Assembly: GCA_017617145.1 (NCBI GenBank)
Contig: JAFZWX010000086.1
Coordinates: forward strand, 1-42,815
Length of the DNA: 42,815 bases
Direction: 5' to 3'
DNA from: Treponema sp.
GTDB taxonomy: Bacteria; Spirochaetota; Spirochaetia; Treponematales; Treponemataceae
Under the pieces are notes generated by a model, which was not told where the DNA came from, made no database searches, and saw only the letters and a list, made by a program, of their open reading frames with translations. The translations under genes were made by a program, and so were the position numbers. Below, one piece after another: positions 15,613 to 24,187 of this stretch (position 1 is its first letter; the number at the start of each line of letters is the position of its first letter).

Positions 15613-18324
15613 ATGAAAAAAATACTTATTTCAATTTTAATTCCAATTATTTCGGTTGCGATTTGTTCGCTTTTGTTGTTATCTCCACTTGATTTTAAAG
15701 TTGCAGATTATTTCCAGCGCCCTCTTAAAGCTACAGAAGAAAGTCCTGAAGTTTTAATGGTAATGGTTGATGATGATGCTGTAGAAAACATCGGTACCTT
15801 CCCATTTTCGCGCGATGTTTATTCGCGTATGCTCGACAATCTTAAAGAGCTTGGCGCCCGTTCCGTTGTATTCGATTTAAGCTTCCTTGATCATTCTCAG
15901 GCTTCAGTTGACGAAAAATATGTAAGAAATGATCTTCCAAAGTATGTAAATGATTACTTTAGTCTTCTTAATGAAACTGCTGCCGATTCTTTAATTGCTC
16001 TTTCAGAAGGAGAGCAAGATCTTGATGAAGCTTATGATTATTATGAGTCTCAGACTCAGCGTTATGAAAATCAGTTGAATACTGCAATCTCGCACGTTAT
16101 TACACCTGTAGATGAAATCCTTGCAGGCTCAATCAACGATTTTGGAAACACATTCCTTACATTAACTTTTGAAGATAATATTATTCCTTCTGATGAAGAA
16201 CAGGAATTCCTTTCAAATTATATTGCACTTAAGCATGTTGTTGCCGACAACGATACAATCACAAAAGAGTTCACAGGTGTAACTCCTGCTCTTTATGATT
16301 TTATCACAAAGGCAAAATCTGCAGGCTTTGTAAATGCCGAACCAGATTCAGATGGATTTTTACGACATGTACACCTTGTTGTAAAATACAACGGTCAGTA
16401 TTATGCTCAGCTTGTTTTCCGTCCTATTCTTGAACAGCTTGGAAATCCAATTGTAGAAATTACCGACAACTATATTAAAGCCGGTTCTCTTAAAATTCCT
16501 CGTGCTCAGGATGGTTCTGTAATATTAAAATATCCGCAGAAAAGATTTGTTAATTATAATGTAATATCTTTGTGGGGAATTTACTTACTTACAGAAACAG
16601 AAGAAACTGTCCTTAAAAATATCAGAATTATGAACGATTCTGGTTTCTTCTATGACCTTGACGAAGAAGACAATCCTTATGATTTGTACGAAACTGCAAA
16701 TTATATAAAAGGCGAGCTTTCTTACGGCGAAGATGCAGATATGGGTATTACTTATGATGAATACCTTAAATATCGCCAGCTCTATTATGCTGCAACCCAG
16801 GCTTTCCTTACAGATGAAACAGAATCTTATTATATAAGTCTGTTTGCCGAAACTCAGGATGATGCTGATTACATTCACGAGCTTTTTGAATCGACAAAAA
16901 CTGAATTCAAGAAATATATGGATGCTCACGAAAAGTATTCCGCTAAAGTAAAAGATGCAATGTGTATTGTCGGAACAAATGCTTCTAGTACATCAGACTA
17001 TGGAATTAACCAGTATCAGGAAAAATTCCCATTGCCAGGTGTTCACTATACTCTTGCAAATCAGCTTCTTTCTAATGACTTTGTAGATGATTCTCCTGCA
17101 TGGATTTCAATTGTAATTGCAATTATTATGTGTCTTGCATACAGTCTTGTTACTTACAGAATCAAACGTACAACTCCACAAATTCTTATTGGAGTAGGCG
17201 CCGTTATTATAACAGCCGGTGCACTTCTTTTGTACTTCCTGCTTACAAAAACCTATATTGGTGCTGTAGTTCCTGTTGTGTCTGTATTTGTTTCGTTCGT
17301 TGCAACTACAATTACAGGCTTTATTACAGCAAACCACGACAAGAAGTTTATTACTAACGCTTTCAGTCAGTGTCTTTCAAAAGAAGTAGTAAACGAAATT
17401 GTTGCTAATCCATCTTCATTCAAGCTTGGTGGACAGAAACTCGAAATGACCGCCATGTTTACCGATATTCAGAAATTCTCGGGCTTCAGTGAACTTCTTA
17501 CTGCTGGTCAGCTTGTTGCTTTGCTCAATTATTATCTTACAAAAATGTCAGATATCATTATGGAAGAGCGCGGTACAGTAGATAAGTACGAAGGAGATGC
17601 TATTATTGCTCTTGTTGGTGCTCCTGTGCAAATGGAAGATCATGCTCAGCGTGCCTGTGCAGCAGCTATCAAGATGAAGGCTGCCGAAGCAGTAATGAAT
17701 GAAGAAATTGCAAAGATTGCAGTTGCCGATAAACCTGCCGATATGGATCAGGAACTTTACGATGCCTTTACAATCATGGTTGCAAACAAGCGCAAGCTCT
17801 TTACTCGAATTGGTTTGAACTCCGGAGAAATGATTGCCGGATATATGGGTTCTGAAAACAAGAAGAACTACACAATGATGGGTAACAACGTAAACCTTGC
17901 AAGCCGTCTCGAAGGTGTTAATAAGCAGTATTCAACCGGCGGTATTATGATTAGTGCTGCAACTCGTGCATTGCTTGGAGACCAGTTCATCGTACGAAGT
18001 CTTGACTCTGTTCGTGTAGTAAACGTTAATACTCCAATCCGTCTTTATGAGCTTATCTGCGAAAGAGAAGGTGCCGATCCAAAAATTATTCAGTATTATG
18101 CTAACTGGGAAATTGCGCTTAAGAATTTTGAAACAAAGCATTATGACAAGGCTCTTGAGCAGTTTAAGGCACTTCATCAGTATAAACCTGATGACAATGT
18201 TGCCGCTTACTACATTAAGATGATTGAAGATTTCTTTATCAAAGGAAAATATCCTACAGAGCGTGATGATGTGGGTGTTGTTTATAATCCTGATGATGGA
18301 GTATTTAAACTGCTTCAGAAGTAG
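15613..18324 (+). CDS. CHASE2-domain class III adenylate cyclase
   Basis: 903 aa from ATG 15613; an in-frame TTG at 15586 lies in the preceding terminator and is rejected. An N-terminal TM (about 5-25), a large extracytoplasmic CHASE2 sensor (~30-480), three TMs (~493-570), then a class III cyclase domain (~605-800). Metal-binding D618 (FTDIQKF) and D662 (KYEGD), base-binding K658 and T754, and transition-state N761 and R765 (NNVNLASR) are all present, so it should be active on ATP. The tail has TPR-like helices. The CHASE2 loop contains a long acidic, Tyr-rich insertion (~100-180 and ~330-440). It heads the run with the channel, the cAMP-binding protein and the permease, which strongly suggests that its product acts on them. 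Confidence 0.88.
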   Translation: MKKILISILIPIISVAICSLLLLSPLDFKVADYFQRPLKATEESPEVLMVMVDDDAVENIGTFPFSRDVYSRMLDNLKELGARSVVFDLSFLDHSQASVDEKYVRNDLPKYVNDYFSLLNETAADSLIALSEGEQDLDEAYDYYESQTQRYENQLNTAISHVITPVDEILAGSINDFGNTFLTLTFEDNIIPSDEEQEFLSNYIALKHVVADNDTITKEFTGVTPALYDFITKAKSAGFVNAEPDSDGFLRHVHLVVKYNGQYYAQLVFRPILEQLGNPIVEITDNYIKAGSLKIPRAQDGSVILKYPQKRFVNYNVISLWGIYLLTETEETVLKNIRIMNDSGFFYDLDEEDNPYDLYETANYIKGELSYGEDADMGITYDEYLKYRQLYYAATQAFLTDETESYYISLFAETQDDADYIHELFESTKTEFKKYMDAHEKYSAKVKDAMCIVGTNASSTSDYGINQYQEKFPLPGVHYTLANQLLSNDFVDDSPAWISIVIAIIMCLAYSLVTYRIKRTTPQILIGVGAVIITAGALLLYFLLTKTYIGAVVPVVSVFVSFVATTITGFITANHDKKFITNAFSQCLSKEVVNEIVANPSSFKLGGQKLEMTAMFTDIQKFSGFSELLTAGQLVALLNYYLTKMSDIIMEERGTVDKYEGDAIIALVGAPVQMEDHAQRACAAAIKMKAAEAVMNEEIAKIAVADKPADMDQELYDAFTIMVANKRKLFTRIGLNSGEMIAGYMGSENKKNYTMMGNNVNLASRLEGVNKQYSTGGIMISAATRALLGDQFIVRSLDSVRVVNVNTPIRLYELICEREGADPKIIQYYANWEIALKNFETKHYDKALEQFKALHQYKPDDNVAAYYIKMIEDFFIKGKYPTERDDVGVVYNPDDGVFKLLQK

Positions 18325-18336
18325 GGTTGTAAATAA

Positions 18337-19509
18337 ATGGCTGTAAAGAAAAACTTAGGAAACAGAATAAAGAAATTTCTCAACAACGCTAAGTATGCTT
18401 TAAAGAATCCTCTTACTTACGGTTGGATTGCTCTGTTTATAATTCTTGCCATTGCAACTGTAATTGTTTACAAAACCGAAACTCAGACCGAAAGCGGCAT
18501 TGAAACAATGTTCGATTCTGTCTGGTTTACGCTTGTTTCTGTAATGGCAGGATATTTTGATTACTGTGTAAAATCATTTGGCGGTCGTATGGCAGCCCTT
18601 GTGCTTCTTGCACTTGGAATGGTTTTACTCAGTTGTGTTACCGGTAAAATTGCATCTGTATTTATGGATATGCAGATGAAAAAAAATAAGGGACTTAATA
18701 AGATTAAGAGTATGAAAGGACACTTTTTGCTATGTGGTTGGCGTCCGGGCTTTGAAAAAATTCTGGATAGCGTTTTAAATTCAAATACGGATATCACACC
18801 AGATATGATTGTCCTGGTAAACGAAGCTCCGTCTGACCAGATTGAACAGCTTCGTTCAGAAAGCCGTTTTAAAGGCATTGAATATGTTGCAGGCGATTTT
18901 GCCGATGAAGCAACTCTAAAACGCGCAAAGATTGAAGATGCTGCTCGTGCACTTATAATCTGTGACCGTTCCAAAAAGTTTTCGGATCTTGAAATAGATT
19001 CGCGTACTGTTCTTGCTGTCCTTACTATGGAAAATATAAATCCGGGAATTTACACTGCAGCCGAATTAATTGACGTAAAGTTCCAGAAGCACCTTGAAAT
19101 GGCACACTGTGATGAAATTATTCTTACACAAGATTACGAACACAGTCTTCTGGCAACTGCTTCTTCCGGCCGGGGTTATTCAAATGTTATCCGCACTTTA
19201 ATTGGAGATGACGATAAATCGGGAATTCTTATAGAAGATATCCCGAATTCCTGGATTGACAAACCTTATATTGAATATAAAAGGTCTCTTGGTCCAAATG
19301 ATGGAGTAGTAATTGGACTTCTTCTTAATACCGGAAACTTTCACCAGCGCCGTAAAGATGCACTTCGTGAAGCACAGAAAAATCCTGATGTTAAGAAGAT
19401 TGTAGATGAACTTAAGAAAGTAAAGCTTCTTAAGAGTAACGAGCCTGTTTTATGCCCGGCTCCAGATTATATTATTCCAAAAAACGCAAAGGCAATTTTT
19501 GTAAAATAG
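18337..19509 (+). CDS. Two-TM ion channel subunit with RCK/TrkA-N domain
   Basis: 390 aa. TM1 ~30-45, re-entrant pore helix ~58-69, TM2 ~85-108, then a cytoplasmic Rossmann RCK domain starting at GHFLLCGW (128-135). The pore-helix position and the 'GR-LALG-LTGKIAS' second TM match K+ channels of the Kch/MthK/CASTOR type. However, the selectivity-filter segment reads VMAGYFD (69-75) instead of TVGYGD, so ion selectivity is uncertain. The RCK motif has 'CGW' as in CASTOR/POLLUX-like proteins rather than the canonical GxGxxG. It follows the cyclase by 12 nt and should be co-transcribed. It lacks its own cyclic-nucleotide domain; a separate one is encoded next door. Confidence 0.8.
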   Translation: MAVKKNLGNRIKKFLNNAKYALKNPLTYGWIALFIILAIATVIVYKTETQTESGIETMFDSVWFTLVSVMAGYFDYCVKSFGGRMAALVLLALGMVLLSCVTGKIASVFMDMQMKKNKGLNKIKSMKGHFLLCGWRPGFEKILDSVLNSNTDITPDMIVLVNEAPSDQIEQLRSESRFKGIEYVAGDFADEATLKRAKIEDAARALIICDRSKKFSDLEIDSRTVLAVLTMENINPGIYTAAELIDVKFQKHLEMAHCDEIILTQDYEHSLLATASSGRGYSNVIRTLIGDDDKSGILIEDIPNSWIDKPYIEYKRSLGPNDGVVIGLLLNTGNFHQRRKDALREAQKNPDVKKIVDELKKVKLLKSNEPVLCPAPDYIIPKNAKAIFVK

Positions 19510-19595
19510 ATTGTCGGGTCAAGCCCGACAATGACATGTCATTCCCGGGTCAAGCCCGACAATGACATGTCATTCCCGGGCTTGACCCGGGAATC
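19510..19595. repeat. REP-like palindromes (GTCGGGTCAAGCCCGAC family)
   Basis: Three inverted-repeat units in tandem: TTGTCGGG-TCAAG-CCCGACAA, then ATTCCCGGGTCAAG…, and CCCGGGCTTGACCCGGG. The same family occurs once each at 35381-35403 and 40715-40737. Lying between co-directional channel and CNBD genes, it could give partial termination or mRNA processing. Confidence 0.85.
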
Positions 19596-19613
19596 TCAAT
19601 TTAAGGAGAAAAA

Positions 19614-20129
19614 ATGGACAACTTTGAAACAGTATTACCAAAGCTTGTAAAAATAGAACTTTTTTCTGATTTTAATGTTGATAACGAAAATGACCGTCGT
19701 ATACTCAAGCTTGTTTATGACTGTATGTCTATCAAAAATTATAAAAAGGGCGAATGCATCATAAAAGAAGGCGAACATGGAGATGAATTTTTTATTCTTT
19801 ATGAAGGAAAAGTTCAGATTCAGCGAAACACTCCTGCAGGCGACGTAATTGCTCTTGCAACGCTTACAAGCGAAATGAATATTTTCTTTGGAGAGACTTC
19901 TCTTATTAGCAGCGACACTCGTACTGCAACTGTTCTTGCTTCTACAGAATGTAAATGTATTGTTCTTTCGGGCAAACACTTTCTTGAAGTTTGTGACAAA
20001 GAGCCGCTCCTTGGCTACCGCGTTCTTCTTCATCTTGCAAAACGAATGTCTCAGACTGTTCGTAATACAAACATAGACAAAGCTACATTATACGAAGCAC
20101 TCTTTAGCGAAATAGAGGGAGACCTCTAG
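19614..20129 (+). CDS. Stand-alone cyclic-nucleotide-binding domain protein
   Basis: 171 aa: an N-terminal helical region (1-40), a cNMP-binding beta roll (~42-120) and C-terminal helices, but no DNA-binding HTH. The phosphate-binding cassette is GETSL (93-97)…DTRTA (101-105), with the Arg that contacts the cyclic phosphate and the following Thr, consistent with cAMP binding. It has no membrane segment. With no HTH it is not a CRP-type regulator; being encoded between the channel and the permease suggests it confers cAMP control on one of them. A good RBS (AAGGAG) precedes the ATG. It ends 1 nt before the next gene. Confidence 0.87.
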   Translation: MDNFETVLPKLVKIELFSDFNVDNENDRRILKLVYDCMSIKNYKKGECIIKEGEHGDEFFILYEGKVQIQRNTPAGDVIALATLTSEMNIFFGETSLISSDTRTATVLASTECKCIVLSGKHFLEVCDKEPLLGYRVLLHLAKRMSQTVRNTNIDKATLYEALFSEIEGDL

Positions 20130-20130
20130 C

Positions 20131-21456
20131 ATGGGTGCTCTTAGATATATTGTTCTTGCAATTGCTGTTCTCATGTATCTTCTTGTCATACTTTTTCAAA
20201 ATAAAAAAGTATGGTTTACAAGTTTTGCTGCTGCTGTAGTTATAATTCTTGGCATTATTTTTCCGGGGCAGATTTTCGACGGGTCGCAGCGCCTGTTTGC
20301 CCTTACACATTCACTTTTTCAAATAATCAACTGGAACGTTATAATGATTTATCTTGGCAGTATGACAATTGCCGCATTGTTTTTATATTCAAACGTTCCG
20401 GCCCGCATTGCCGACGGCATAATTAATAACAGCAAAAACACTGGAATTGCTATAGTCCTTATTCTTGCAATGACAGGCATAATTTCTATTTTTGTAGAAA
20501 ACGTTGCAACTGTTTTAGTTATGGCTCCTATTGCGCTTGCCCTTTGTAAAAAGCTTAATAAAAATCCAACATACTTCATGATTGGTCTTGCAGTTATGTC
20601 AAATATGGAAGGAACTGCTACTCTTGTAGGCGACCCTCCAAGCATGATTTTTGCAGCTTATGCAGGTTACAACTTCAACGACTTTTTTGTTCATCAGGGA
20701 CGCCTTTCAATTTTCTTTGTAATTCAGGCTGGTCTTATCGTTGGCTGTATTTTCTTTTATTTCTTTTTTGCAAAGTTTGGTAAACAAAAGCTTGATGTTG
20801 AAAAAACTCAGGTTATTTCGTGGGTACCTTTTATAATACTTATCATAATGATTTTTGGGCTTGGCGCCGTTTCTTTCATAAATACAGATTTTGCCTACCT
20901 TAGCGGACTTTATGTTTTAGCGCTTGGAATTATTTCTGTTATATGGTTCCGCGTAAGTCAGAAAAAGTCGGGCAGTGAAATTAAAGAACTTATTAAAGGC
21001 ATGGACTGGGAAACAATCTTTTTCCTGCTTGGCATTTTTATTGTAGTAGGCGCTATTCAGGAAGCAGGTCTTCTTGAGCAGTTTGCGCTTTTCCTTTCAA
21101 AAATCTGCGGCGGTTCAAAACTGCTTGGTTTTATGATAATTCTTATTGTTTCTGTACTTATAAGTGGTTTTGTAGATAACGTTCCATATATAATTGCAAT
21201 GCTTCCTGTTGCAGGAAATCTTGCTTTAAATATGAATCTTAATAAAGAACTTTTTATGTTTGCACTTTTAATAGGAAGTTGTCTTGGCGGAAACCTTACA
21301 CCGTTCGGGGCAAGTGCAAATGTTGTTAGTATGGGAATTGTAAAAAAAGAAGGCTATCCTATGAAATTCCGCGACTGGCTTAAGGTTGCAGTCCCGTTTA
21401 CAATTTTAACTACAGGAATGTCGGCCCTTGTTTTGTGGCTGCTTTGGAGTAAATAA
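20131..21456 (+). CDS. ArsB/NhaD/SLC13-type (IT superfamily) permease
   Basis: 441 aa, about 11-12 TM segments. Family motifs: FVENVATVLVMAPIALA, GTATLVGDPPS, and in the second half FVDNVPYIIAMLP with GGNLTPFGASANVVS, the paired hairpin/clamp motifs of ion-transporter (IT) superfamily proteins. Related proteins export arsenite, exchange Na+/H+ (NhaD) or import dicarboxylates; the substrate cannot be fixed here. The absence of ars genes argues against arsenite. It is tightly linked (1 nt) to the cAMP-binding protein, which may control it, as in other CNBD-associated antiporters. Confidence 0.85.
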   Translation: MGALRYIVLAIAVLMYLLVILFQNKKVWFTSFAAAVVIILGIIFPGQIFDGSQRLFALTHSLFQIINWNVIMIYLGSMTIAALFLYSNVPARIADGIINNSKNTGIAIVLILAMTGIISIFVENVATVLVMAPIALALCKKLNKNPTYFMIGLAVMSNMEGTATLVGDPPSMIFAAYAGYNFNDFFVHQGRLSIFFVIQAGLIVGCIFFYFFFAKFGKQKLDVEKTQVISWVPFIILIIMIFGLGAVSFINTDFAYLSGLYVLALGIISVIWFRVSQKKSGSEIKELIKGMDWETIFFLLGIFIVVGAIQEAGLLEQFALFLSKICGGSKLLGFMIILIVSVLISGFVDNVPYIIAMLPVAGNLALNMNLNKELFMFALLIGSCLGGNLTPFGASANVVSMGIVKKEGYPMKFRDWLKVAVPFTILTTGMSALVLWLLWSK

Positions 21457-21467
21457 TCAGCGGGAAT

Positions 21468-22454
21468 ATGCAAGGATTAATCATAGCCGGAACAAACAAC
21501 ACCTTCACAGTCGAATGCGACGATGACCTCACAAGAAACTGCACGATAAAAGGCAAAGTTTTAAAATCAGACAAACAGTTTTATAATCCGCTTGCTCCAG
21601 GTGACCATGTTACAGTTGAACCAGACCCGATTAATGAACACAAAGGTCAAATCCTTAATGTACTTGAACGGAAGAATACTTTTTTGCGCTGGAATGTAAA
21701 AGGCCGTTGCCCGCAGCTTTTGGCTTCAAATCTTGATTATCTTATTCTTGTATGCACACCAGATGAACCTCCTTTTCGCCCTCGTTTTATAGACAGAGCA
21801 CTGGCACAGGCAGAACATCAGGGAATTACACCGATTATTGTATGCAACAAATGGGACTTAGCCGAAGAAATGCAGACAGACGGTCGCGAAGAAGAATATG
21901 ACCTTATCGATAAACGCCTTTCAATCTGGGAAGAACTTGATTATAAGGTTCTGCGCATTTCTGCAAAAACAGGCGAGGGCATGCAGCAGTTTGCCCAATT
22001 GCTCGAAAATCATCTTAGTGCGTTCGTCGGTCAGTCGGGAGTAGGTAAGTCTAGTCTTATAAATGTAATGGATAATTCCTGTGTGCTTAAAACAGGCAGC
22101 CTTTCAAAAAAATATGGCCGCGGAAGTCACACAACAACAAAAGGAAACTTAATACATCTTACATTGAACGAATCGCTTCTAGACGGAATAAAAGGTCGAA
22201 AAGCCGATATTATTGATACTCCGGGAATCCGCCGCTTTGTTCTTGATGACATTGAAGCAGACGACGTTGCTCTTTATTTTAAGGAGTTTGAGCCCTTTAT
22301 AGGAAAATGCAAATTTGGTCTTGGCTGTAAGCATATAACAGAACCAGATTGTGCGGTACTAAATGCAGTCCAGGAAGGAAAAATTACGCAGGAACGATAC
22401 GACAGCTGGCTGCGTATTTCTCAAGAAATCAGAACAGGGAGCTGGGAAGATTAA
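21468..22454 (+). CDS. rsgA: Ribosome small-subunit GTPase RsgA
   Basis: 328 aa. OB-fold N-terminus (~5-70); circularly permuted GTPase with NKWD (127-130, G4) before G1 GQSGVGKSS (188-196), G2-region RGSHTTT and DTPG (250-253, G3); and a C-terminal zinc site C281, C287, H289, C295. RsgA acts late in 30S subunit maturation, releasing RbfA. It lies 11 nt after the permease gene, so it belongs to the same transcript, and its stop overlaps the next start (TAATG). Functionally it seems unrelated to the ion-transport genes. Confidence 0.95.
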   Translation: MQGLIIAGTNNTFTVECDDDLTRNCTIKGKVLKSDKQFYNPLAPGDHVTVEPDPINEHKGQILNVLERKNTFLRWNVKGRCPQLLASNLDYLILVCTPDEPPFRPRFIDRALAQAEHQGITPIIVCNKWDLAEEMQTDGREEEYDLIDKRLSIWEELDYKVLRISAKTGEGMQQFAQLLENHLSAFVGQSGVGKSSLINVMDNSCVLKTGSLSKKYGRGSHTTTKGNLIHLTLNESLLDGIKGRKADIIDTPGIRRFVLDDIEADDVALYFKEFEPFIGKCKFGLGCKHITEPDCAVLNAVQEGKITQERYDSWLRISQEIRTGSWED

Positions 22455-23839
22455 TGTTATCGGCAGAAGAGAGAAATCAGCTTGTAAAACAATTAAACAT
22501 TTCTTTTTGTATTCCCGAACTCTGGAAAAACAAAGATTCCTTTTTAAATCTCACTGATGAACAATATAAAGCTTCTGTTTATGACCTTTCTGCAGCAATT
22601 ATTCTACAGATTATTACAGGAAATATTGCCGAAGTTCCGCATCTTATGAATCTTTATCCCGATGTAGGCTTTCAAGATTTTATAAAGCCTATGATTCCTA
22701 CTGTGAGCAACAGAGATTTTTTGCATTCACTTTCCAGACTCAACGCTCTTGGGGTTTCTCTTGAACCTTATTACAGTACTGTAACCGGTCGTCCAAGCAT
22801 CTTAAATGGATTACGAGATTTTTCGTATTATGGCGATTTTATAATTAAGCGTAAAGAAAAATCCCTTGAACTGCTTAAGGTTTTATATGGTGATGTTCAC
22901 CGTCAGGTTTATGACATCCTTATGGCCGAAATTTACTATCAGCGTAATGAATGTTATGATGCAATGGTAAGAATTACAAGTGCAATTCCTATTCTTGAAC
23001 GTCAGAAAAAATTTGTGTTTTTAATTGTAGCCCTTTATGATCAGATTTCAATTCTTACAATTAACGGCGAAATAAAATCTGCAGAAATAATAATGTCTCA
23101 TCTTAAGGATCGTGTTCACGATGTAAAAGGAAGCGCTTTTGACTATAATACTGATGTTATGGGTGTGAGACTTGCCCTTTATGACTGCAATCTTGAATAT
23201 GTAAATAACTGGCTTGAACACAAAGCTCCCGATGAAAATAAAGATTTTAATCTTATGGAATGCTACAGTTATTTAGTTAAACTCAGATGTTATCTACTAT
23301 ATGATAGACATTTAGCCCTGCTTGCTCTGGCAGAACAGTTACGGTTTTATTTTGAAATTAGCCGCCGTTATATTGATTTAATAACAATTTCGGGGCTCGA
23401 AGCAATGAGCTGGTATAAAATAGGAAATAAAGAAAAAGCCTTTGCGCTTGCAGATGTATTTTTAAAGCAGGCCGAAAAATATCGAATCTACCGTGCAATT
23501 GCCGATGAAGGTGTTTTGATGTTTAAACTGCTTCAGGAATATCAGAAGGTCAGGGGAACTACACCATTTCTGTCAAAAATTATAGGCATAACAAGGCATG
23601 TTGCAGTTTTGTATCCTAATTATCTGAATATTTCGCAGGAATCAAATACCGATTTTACCGAAATGGAAAAAGATATTCTGCGCCTTTTGGAACAGGGTAA
23701 AACGTACGATGAAATAGCAGAAATATTTTTTATTTCGGTAAATACAGTGCGCTATCATATTAAAAAAATATACCCGAAGCTTGGAGTTTCATCATCCTCG
23801 CAGGCAGTTTTTAAGGCCAAAAAAATTGGACTTATATAA
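22454..23839 (+). CDS. LuxR-type transcriptional regulator with MalT-like helical repeats
   Basis: 461 aa from ATG 22454, which shares one base with the rsgA stop; a longer reading frame from 22349 lies wholly inside rsgA and is rejected. Residues ~1-390 are helical TPR/MalT-like repeats with no ATPase motif. The C-terminal ~62 residues are a LuxR HTH (FTEMEKDILRLLEQGKTYDEIAEIFFISVNTVRYH…), including the usual T-V-R-Y-H-I-K-K-I recognition helix. Lacking STAND ATPase and receiver domains, it is probably a ligand- or protein-controlled activator. It is the last gene of the co-directional run; its targets are not visible. The reduced spacing and overlap suggest it is expressed with rsgA. Confidence 0.8.
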   Translation: MLSAEERNQLVKQLNISFCIPELWKNKDSFLNLTDEQYKASVYDLSAAIILQIITGNIAEVPHLMNLYPDVGFQDFIKPMIPTVSNRDFLHSLSRLNALGVSLEPYYSTVTGRPSILNGLRDFSYYGDFIIKRKEKSLELLKVLYGDVHRQVYDILMAEIYYQRNECYDAMVRITSAIPILERQKKFVFLIVALYDQISILTINGEIKSAEIIMSHLKDRVHDVKGSAFDYNTDVMGVRLALYDCNLEYVNNWLEHKAPDENKDFNLMECYSYLVKLRCYLLYDRHLALLALAEQLRFYFEISRRYIDLITISGLEAMSWYKIGNKEKAFALADVFLKQAEKYRIYRAIADEGVLMFKLLQEYQKVRGTTPFLSKIIGITRHVAVLYPNYLNISQESNTDFTEMEKDILRLLEQGKTYDEIAEIFFISVNTVRYHIKKIYPKLGVSSSSQAVFKAKKIGLI

Positions 23840-23850
23840 TCGCCAGACGC

Positions 23851-23873
23851 GGTCCCTGAGCCTGTCGGAGGGC
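23851..23873 (+). repeat. Dispersed repeat of the CCTGAGCCTGTCG type
   Basis: This short GC-rich sequence, with CCCT/AGGG ends that can pair, contrasts with the AT-rich surroundings. It resembles the CCTGAGCCTGTCGAAGG element seen in many bacterial genomes. It lies just after the LuxR-type gene and may act in transcript end formation. Confidence 0.5.
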
Positions 23874-23955
23874 AAAAAAAACTCATTTATTTTTCAAAAA
23901 CCCTCAAAAAACTACATTTCTATGTAGTGGAAATTTAAAATATTATATGTATAAT

Positions 23956-24098
23956 ACTACATATAAAGTACGAAAAGGTAGTTATAAAACGTCAAAAAAA
24001 TCTAAAATATTCAACTACATACTACTTGTTGTACTGGATATCGGAGTAAAAAACTATCTTGTTGAGACCGTCCTGGAGAGTACGGTCTCTTTTTTTTT
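23956..24098 (+). ncRNA. Candidate small RNA
   Basis: A perfect -10 TATAAT (23950-23955) is followed after ~110 nt by a strong intrinsic terminator (24064-24098). No plausible ORF or RBS lies between. The -35 is poor, so the call is tentative; the region could instead be a short untranslated leader. Confidence 0.35.
24064..24098 (+). terminator. Strong rho-independent terminator
   Basis: GAGACCGT (24064-24071) pairs with ACGGTCTC (24082-24089) and is followed by nine T. It would end any transcript coming from the LuxR-type gene or the candidate sRNA. Confidence 0.9.
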
Positions 24099-24107
24099 GC
24101 CCACATG

Positions 24108-24139
24108 TCATTGCGAGGAGTGTAGCGACGCGGCAATCC
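24108..24139. repeat. REP arm (TCATTGCGAGGAG family)
   Basis: TCATTGCGAGGAG…GCGACGCGGCAATCC matches the arms of the element at 4074-4147, but only one arm is present. Confidence 0.7.
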
Positions 24140-24175
24140 ATTTAAAAAAAAACTTCCTTTTTCCACATTCTATGT

Positions 24176-24181
24176 TATAAT
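24176..24181 (+). promoter_or_regulatory. -10 box just upstream of the phase-variable gene
   Basis: TATAAT ends 6 nt before the ATG at 24188. No Shine-Dalgarno fits, so this start would use a leaderless mRNA. No clear -35. Confidence 0.45.
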
Positions 24182-24187
24182 TTCTAT

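Larger units (their letters stand above)
23840..24187. other. Intergenic region with repeats and a possible sRNA
   Basis: There is no convincing protein gene in these ~350 bp; the 77-codon frame at 23947 runs through a terminator and a REP arm. Contents, left to right: the dispersed repeat GGTCCCTGAGCCTGTCGGAG (23851-23870), a CTACAT/ATGTAG hairpin near 23911-23926, a possible promoter and sRNA (23950-24098), and a REP arm (24108-24139). Confidence 0.7.

Noticed and set aside
20131..21456. Arsenite efflux pump arsB
   Set aside because: The fold is the same superfamily, but no arsR/arsC neighbours are present and the context is a cAMP/ion module, so a specific arsenic role is not supported.
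22349..22453. N-terminal extension of the LuxR-type regulator
   Set aside because: It lies entirely inside rsgA in another frame; the ATG at 22454, overlapping the rsgA stop, is the natural start.
23947..24180. 77-codon ORF
   Set aside because: It reads through a strong terminator and a REP arm, and has no RBS.
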